Assembly (NCBI RefSeq): GCF_001428565.1
Contig: NZ_LMIA01000007.1
Span: 248,001-312,000, forward strand
Source of the DNA: Nocardioides sp. Root190
Lineage (GTDB): Bacteria > Actinomycetota > Actinomycetes > Propionibacteriales > Nocardioidaceae
Length of the DNA stretch: 64,000 bases
Direction of reading: 5' to 3'
Under the pieces are notes generated by a model that worked only from the letters and a program-made list of their open reading frames with translations, did no database searches and was not told the DNA's origin. Of the stretch, positions 59,654-64,000 are shown piece by piece; position 1 is the stretch's first letter, and the number at the start of each line of letters is the position of its first letter. Both the position numbers and the translations under genes were made by a program.

Positions 59654-60672
59654 GTGACCCGAACCAGCCCTACGGCTCCGTCCCGCCGAACTTCCCGCCC
59701 CCGCCCGGTCCGCCGCCCGGCCCGCCGGGCTTCCCGCCCCCGGGCGCGCCGCCGTCCGGTCCCCCCGGAACCCCGCCGTACGGCACGCCTGTCGGTGGCC
59801 CCGGTGGCCCCGATGGCAAGGGCAAGGGCCTGTGGATCGGCCTGGGCATCGCCGGCGTGCTCGCGCTCGTCGGCATCATCGTCGGACTCGTGCTGGTGCT
59901 GACCGGCGGCGACGACGAGGACGGCGACAAGGACGCCGACGACCCGGGCACCAGCGCCAGCGGCGCCGCGCCCGACGAGGTCGTCGAGGGCTTGATCGAC
60001 GCGGCCGAGGACGACGACTGCGACAAGGCCAAGACGTTCATGACCGACGCGGCCCAGGCCGCCGACCCGTGCTCGTCGGCGGAGTTCCGCCTCCTGTCGA
60101 CCGGTGACGTGGACGCCGAGGTCGGCGACCCCAGCGTCGACGGCGCCGAGGCGACCGTCCCCGTGCGCTTCGACAACCAGGGCACCGGCGAGGACTACGT
60201 CTTCAACCTCGAGCAGGTCGACGGCGCCTGGCTGGTGGCGTCGTACGCCATCGACCACGACGCCTCCTCCGAGCCGAGCGCGACCGACCTCCCGACGGAC
60301 GCCACGACGGACGCCCCCAGCACCGGATCGACCGACGTGCCCTCGCCGGGCGGCTCCAGCACTGCCGACGCGGTCGCGAACGACCCGAAGTCGGTGACCG
60401 AGGCCTTCATGGAGTCCTTCGTCAACGGTGACTGCGCCACGGCGGAGGACCTGGTGACGGAGGCCTACATCGCCGAGGAGGGCAACTGCGACCCGGCGGA
60501 GGTGACCCCGTTCGCGAGCGAGCTGACCTACGAGGTGGGCACCCCCGACATCGACGAGGCCGCCGGCACCGCCGTCGTCCCGGTCGAGATCACCGTCGCC
60601 GGCTCCACCGAGGACGGCACGTTCACGCTGGTCAAGGAAGACGGAACCTGGCGCATCAACGGCACCGAGTGA
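59650..60672 (+). CDS. Membrane-anchored protein with two repeated outer domains
   Basis: 340 residues. Pro/Gly-rich cytoplasmic leader (about 1-57), membrane helix (LWIGLGIAGVLALVGIIVGLVLVL) and two similar outer domains of about 100 residues, each opening with a Cys pair (DDDCDKAKTFMTDAAQAADPC and NGDCATAEDLV..GNCDPAE) and ending VDGAWLV or EDGTWRI. They resemble small DUF4878-like folds. Function unknown. Translationally coupled to the preceding gene. Confidence 0.78.
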   Translation: MSDPNQPYGSVPPNFPPPPGPPPGPPGFPPPGAPPSGPPGTPPYGTPVGGPGGPDGKGKGLWIGLGIAGVLALVGIIVGLVLVLTGGDDEDGDKDADDPGTSASGAAPDEVVEGLIDAAEDDDCDKAKTFMTDAAQAADPCSSAEFRLLSTGDVDAEVGDPSVDGAEATVPVRFDNQGTGEDYVFNLEQVDGAWLVASYAIDHDASSEPSATDLPTDATTDAPSTGSTDVPSPGGSSTADAVANDPKSVTEAFMESFVNGDCATAEDLVTEAYIAEEGNCDPAEVTPFASELTYEVGTPDIDEAAGTAVVPVEITVAGSTEDGTFTLVKEDGTWRINGTE

Positions 60673-60729
60673 GAGCCGCCGACCACGCGGTGTGACCTCC
60701 TCGAAACGACCGCTCTCTAGGCTGGCGGC

Positions 60730-63700
60730 ATGTCGATCAAGGTTGCACTGGAGCACCGCACGACGTACGACTTCGCCGAGCCGGTCGCGGTCGGCCCGCA
60801 CGTCGTACGACTTCGACCTGCGCCGCACTGCCGAACACCGATCGAGGCCTACTCGCTGACGGTCGAGCCGGCGAACCACTTCGTCAACTGGCAGCAGGAC
60901 CCGTTCGGCAACTGGCTGGCCCGCCTGGTGTTCCCGGAGAAGGTGACCAGGCTCGACATCACGGTCGGTCTGGTCGCCGACCTGATGGTCATCAACCCCT
61001 TCGACTTCTTCATCGAGGAGTACGCCGAGCGGGTGCCGTTCGCGTACGACGCACAGGTCGCGGCCGACCTGTCGCCCTACCTGCGTCCCGTCGACGACTC
61101 CGCTGCCGCCGCGACCTGGCGTCAGGCACTGCCGGCGCTGCCGGCCGACGGCGTACCCACGGTCGACTTCCTCGCGGACCTCAACAGCGCCGTCCACCGC
61201 GACGTCGCCTACTCGGTCCGGATGGAGCCGGGCGTGCAGACGCCGGACCAGACGCTCGCTCTCGGCATCGGGTCCTGCCGCGACTCGGCGTGGCTGCTGG
61301 TGAGCCTGCTGCGCCAGTACGGACTCGCGGCGCGGTTCGTCTCCGGCTACCTCGTCCAGCTGGCCCCGGACGCCTATGCGACCGAGGGCGTCGCCGGTCC
61401 CACCGGGCCGACCGAGGACTTCACCGACCTGCACGCCTGGACCGAGGTGTTCCTGCCCGGCGCCGGCTGGGTGGGGATGGACCCGACCAGCGCGTTGTTC
61501 GCGGGCGAGGGACACATCCCGCTCTCCGCCACCCCGCACCCGAGCTCGGCGGCGCCGATCGAGGGCGCGACCGAGCCGGTCGAGGTCACCTTCGGCTTCA
61601 GCAACTCCGTGACCCGCGTCCACGAGGACCCCCGGGTGACCGCGCCCTACACGCCGACGCAGTGGGCGCACATCGACGAGGTGGGGGAGGCGGTCGACAA
61701 GCTGCTCGAGGCCGGCGACGTGCGGCTGACGATGGGTGGCGAGCCGACCTTCGTGTCCCGCGAGGACGCCTCCACCCCGCAGTGGAACACCGACGCGGAC
61801 GGCGAGGAGAAGAGGGCGCTGGCGACGGTCCTCGCCGACCGGCTGCGCGTGTTGTACGCCGACGGCGGGGTCGTGCACCGGGGCCAGGGCAAGTGGTACC
61901 CGGGCGAACCGCTGCCCAGGTGGGCGATCTCGTTGCAGTGGCGTGCCGACAAGGAGGCGCTGTGGCGGGACCCCGCGCTGCTGGCCGACCCGTGGGCCAC
62001 TGCTGACGGCCCGGCGGACGAGACGACAGGTCGGCGGGCCGAGGCGCTCGGCGCCGAGACCACCCGACTGCTGGGCCTGCCCGCCGACCAGCTCCGCGCC
62101 GCCTACGAGGACTCCTTCGCCGCCCTGGCGGACCGCATCCGCAAGCCGTCGGGGAGGCGTCCGGGCAGCGAGGAGACCGGAGAGCCTGACGAGGCCCTCG
62201 TCGCACGCCTTGACGCCGAGGTCCTCACCCCGACCGGCTGGGTGCTGCCGCTCACCACCGGTGAGGAGGGCTGGACCAGCCCGGTGTGGTCCCTGCGTCG
62301 GGGACGGCTGGTGCTGACGCCCGGAACCAGTGCGGTCGGCCTGCGCCTGCCGCTCGACTCGATCGCCTGGGTCGACGCGGCGGCGCCCGCCCAGCCGTCG
62401 TACCTCGAGGCGGGCGAGCCGGCCACTCCCGGCATCCCTCCGGTCAGCCTCGTGGACCCCGAGGAGCAGGACCGCACGGCGCTCGCCTTCGAGGAGCGGG
62501 ACGGCCACGTCCACGTCTTCCTGCCGCCCACGACCCGGTTCGAGGACTACGTCGACCTGCTGTACCTCGTCGAGACCGCGGCGGCCGCCGTCGGCGTCCC
62601 CGTCGTGCTCGAGGGCTACCAGCCGCCGCCGGACCCGCGTCTGGTCCAGCTCTCCGTGACGCCGGATCCGGGCGTGATCGAGGTCAACGTCCAGCCCAGC
62701 GGCTCGTGGTCCGAGCTGCGCGAGCTCACCACCACCCTCCACTCCGAGGCGCGGCACGCCCAGCTCTCGACGGAGAAGTTCGACCTGGACGGCCTCCACA
62801 CGGGAACGGGCGGCGGCAACCACCTCACGCTCGGTGGTCGTCAGCCGATCGACAGCCCGATGCTGCGGCGGCCCGACCTCCTGGTCAGCCTGATCACCTA
62901 CTGGCAGCGGCACCCGTCGTTGTCCTACCTCTTCTCCGGTCGGTTCATCGGCCCCACCAGCCAGGCGCCGCGCTTCGACGAGGGCCGCCCGGAGGCGGTC
63001 TACGAGATGGAGATCGCGTGCGCGGAGGTGGCCAGGCTTGTCGCCGACGGCGACGAGCCCCGCCCGTGGCTGGTGGACCGTGCGCTCCGGCACCTGCTGA
63101 CCGACCTGACCGGCAACACCCACCGCGCCGAGTTCTGCATCGACAAGCTCTACAGCCCCGACTCCACCCGCGGCCGGCTCGGCCTGCTCGAGCTGCGCGG
63201 CTTCGAGATGCCGCCGCACCCGCAGATGGCGCTGGTGCAGGCCCTGCTGGTCCGCAGCCTGGTCGCGATGTTCTGGGAGAACCCGATCGACCCGTCGACC
63301 GCGCCCCTGGTCCGCTGGGGCACCCGGTTGCACGAGGACTTCCTGCTGCCCCAGGGAACGATCGCCGACATCGAGGCCGTGGTCGCCGACCTCCAGGACG
63401 CCGGCATCGACTTCGACGCCGCCTGGCTGGCGCCGTTCACCGAGTTCCGGTTCCCGCGGATCGGCTTCGCCCAGATCGCCGACGGCCCGGGCGCGGGCCG
63501 CGGGATCAGCATGGAGCTGCGCCAGGGCGTCGAGCCGTGGCACGTCCTCGGCGAGGAGGCGACCGGCAGCGGCACGGCACGGTACGTCGACTCGTCGGTC
63601 GAGCGGATCCAGGTGACGGTCCGTGGAATCGACCCGGCCCGCCACCTCGTCACGTGCCAAGGTGTTCCCGTGCCTCTCACCGCCCTCGACGCCGGTCCGG

Positions 63701-64000
63701 CGTCCGACGCCTTCTACGGCGGAGTGCGCTACAAGGCCTGGCAGCCGTGGTCGGGGTTGCACCCGTCGATCCCGGTCGACTCGCCGCTCACCTTCGACGT
63801 CGTCGATCTCGCCTCGGGTGTGAGCCTGGGCGGTGCGACGTACCACGTCGTCCACCCCGGTGGCCGCAGCTACGACCACCCGCCCGTCAACGCCCAGGCG
63901 GCCGAGGCCCGCCGCGCGGCGCGCTTCGAGTCCGGCCGGAACACCGCCGGAACCGTCGACGTCGCGGCCCTGCGGGTGGCGGCCCGCGAGCTGGCCTCCA
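60730..64000 (+). CDS. Transglutaminase-like / DUF2126 protein, runs off the window
   Basis: At least 1090 residues from the ATG at 60730, with no stop before 64000. An N-terminal bacterial transglutaminase beta domain (VALEHRTTYDFAEPV) leads to a core with the full triad: Cys183 in GIGSCRDSAW, His235 in LHAWTEV, Asp251 in GMDPTSAL. The long C-terminal DUF2126 part (LTMGGEPTFVSRED, GGNHLTLGG) follows from about residue 330. This architecture is shared with a family commonly encoded near ATP-grasp and alpha-E genes; substrate unknown. Cytoplasmic, no signal. Confidence 0.9.
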   Translation, partial: MSIKVALEHRTTYDFAEPVAVGPHVVRLRPAPHCRTPIEAYSLTVEPANHFVNWQQDPFGNWLARLVFPEKVTRLDITVGLVADLMVINPFDFFIEEYAERVPFAYDAQVAADLSPYLRPVDDSAAAATWRQALPALPADGVPTVDFLADLNSAVHRDVAYSVRMEPGVQTPDQTLALGIGSCRDSAWLLVSLLRQYGLAARFVSGYLVQLAPDAYATEGVAGPTGPTEDFTDLHAWTEVFLPGAGWVGMDPTSALFAGEGHIPLSATPHPSSAAPIEGATEPVEVTFGFSNSVTRVHEDPRVTAPYTPTQWAHIDEVGEAVDKLLEAGDVRLTMGGEPTFVSREDASTPQWNTDADGEEKRALATVLADRLRVLYADGGVVHRGQGKWYPGEPLPRWAISLQWRADKEALWRDPALLADPWATADGPADETTGRRAEALGAETTRLLGLPADQLRAAYEDSFAALADRIRKPSGRRPGSEETGEPDEALVARLDAEVLTPTGWVLPLTTGEEGWTSPVWSLRRGRLVLTPGTSAVGLRLPLDSIAWVDAAAPAQPSYLEAGEPATPGIPPVSLVDPEEQDRTALAFEERDGHVHVFLPPTTRFEDYVDLLYLVETAAAAVGVPVVLEGYQPPPDPRLVQLSVTPDPGVIEVNVQPSGSWSELRELTTTLHSEARHAQLSTEKFDLDGLHTGTGGGNHLTLGGRQPIDSPMLRRPDLLVSLITYWQRHPSLSYLFSGRFIGPTSQAPRFDEGRPEAVYEMEIACAEVARLVADGDEPRPWLVDRALRHLLTDLTGNTHRAEFCIDKLYSPDSTRGRLGLLELRGFEMPPHPQMALVQALLVRSLVAMFWENPIDPSTAPLVRWGTRLHEDFLLPQGTIADIEAVVADLQDAGIDFDAAWLAPFTEFRFPRIGFAQIADGPGAGRGISMELRQGVEPWHVLGEEATGSGTARYVDSSVERIQVTVRGIDPARHLVTCQGVPVPLTALDAGPASDAFYGGVRYKAWQPWSGLHPSIPVDSPLTFDVVDLASGVSLGGATYHVVHPGGRSYDHPPVNAQAAEARRAARFESGRNTAGTVDVAALRVAARELAS

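Noticed and set aside
59158..63879. A 1573-codon open frame antisense to the transglutaminase and membrane-protein genes
   Set aside because: High GC leaves long antisense frames open. The product is low-complexity Arg/Gly/Val/Asp-rich and matches no fold, while the plus strand encodes recognisable proteins throughout.

Overview
The window is high-GC actinobacterial DNA that reads most like a Nocardioides-type soil organism (family Nocardioidaceae). This placement is an inference from the following: very high GC, frequent GTG and TTG starts, dense genes with 1-4 bp stop/start overlaps, ESX/WXG100-type and EspG-like proteins, an AurF-like diiron oxygenase with an FprB-type ferredoxin reductase, and GAGACGGCCGC-type dispersed repeats. 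No rRNA, integrase, transposase or CRISPR array is present. The layout is chromosomal, with about 50 protein genes, one tRNA-Ser and many short intergenic palindromes.

Left third (1-20.5 kb): redox and central carbon metabolism. A tandem-repeat patch is followed by pntAB (membrane transhydrogenase), upp, and the pair of a tRNA-adenosine-deaminase-associated protein and tadA. Next is a compact Entner-Doudoroff operon zwf-edd-eda. A divergent run follows: ROK regulator, aldo/keto reductase, aldose 1-epimerase and pyruvate kinase. Together these oxidise sugar, carry glucose-6-phosphate to pyruvate, and balance NADPH. Then come an aldehyde dehydrogenase with its DUF779 partner and a GAF-type regulator, a frameshifted two-domain surface protein, tRNA-Ser(CGA), a lipoprotein and a Tat-exported esterase.

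Middle (20.7-44 kb): acyl-CoA and oxygenase chemistry. A TetR gene diverges from a three-domain fusion (SRPBCC + thiolase-like + crotonase) that overlaps an acyl-CoA ligase. A MoxR/VWA pair follows. Then there is an operon of AurF-like diiron oxygenase, ferredoxin-NADP reductase, TetR and Baeyer-Villiger-type monooxygenase. Next are an acyltransferase-3, a WXG100-like/EspG-like/degenerate hydrolase trio, a proline-rich membrane protein, an aminotransferase, a KstD-like flavoprotein with a KstR-type palindrome at its promoter, and a K+/H+ antiporter.

Right third (44-64 kb): a LytR_C protein, a VapB-annotated small protein, a HerA-like ATPase, a BtuF-like protein, a YrdB-like protein, a hotdog thioesterase and an MFS exporter. 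An ECF42-type sigma factor with its DGPF/YCII partner comes next. IcmF (fused isobutyryl-CoA mutase) follows, with a MarR regulator and a 3-hydroxyacyl-CoA dehydrogenase tied together by an identical 18-bp operator-like sequence. Then come a low-MW phosphatase, a holin-like membrane protein, a GntR regulator divergent from a dimethylargininase, two exported anchor-type proteins, and the first part of a transglutaminase/DUF2126 protein that runs off the end.

No single unprecedented system stands out. The most interesting items are the SRPBCC-thiolase-crotonase fusion, the AurF/FprB/monooxygenase operon, the MarR-IcmF mini-regulon, the orphan ESX-like trio, and a set of intergenic palindromic elements including two gap-free-alignable 110-bp copies.
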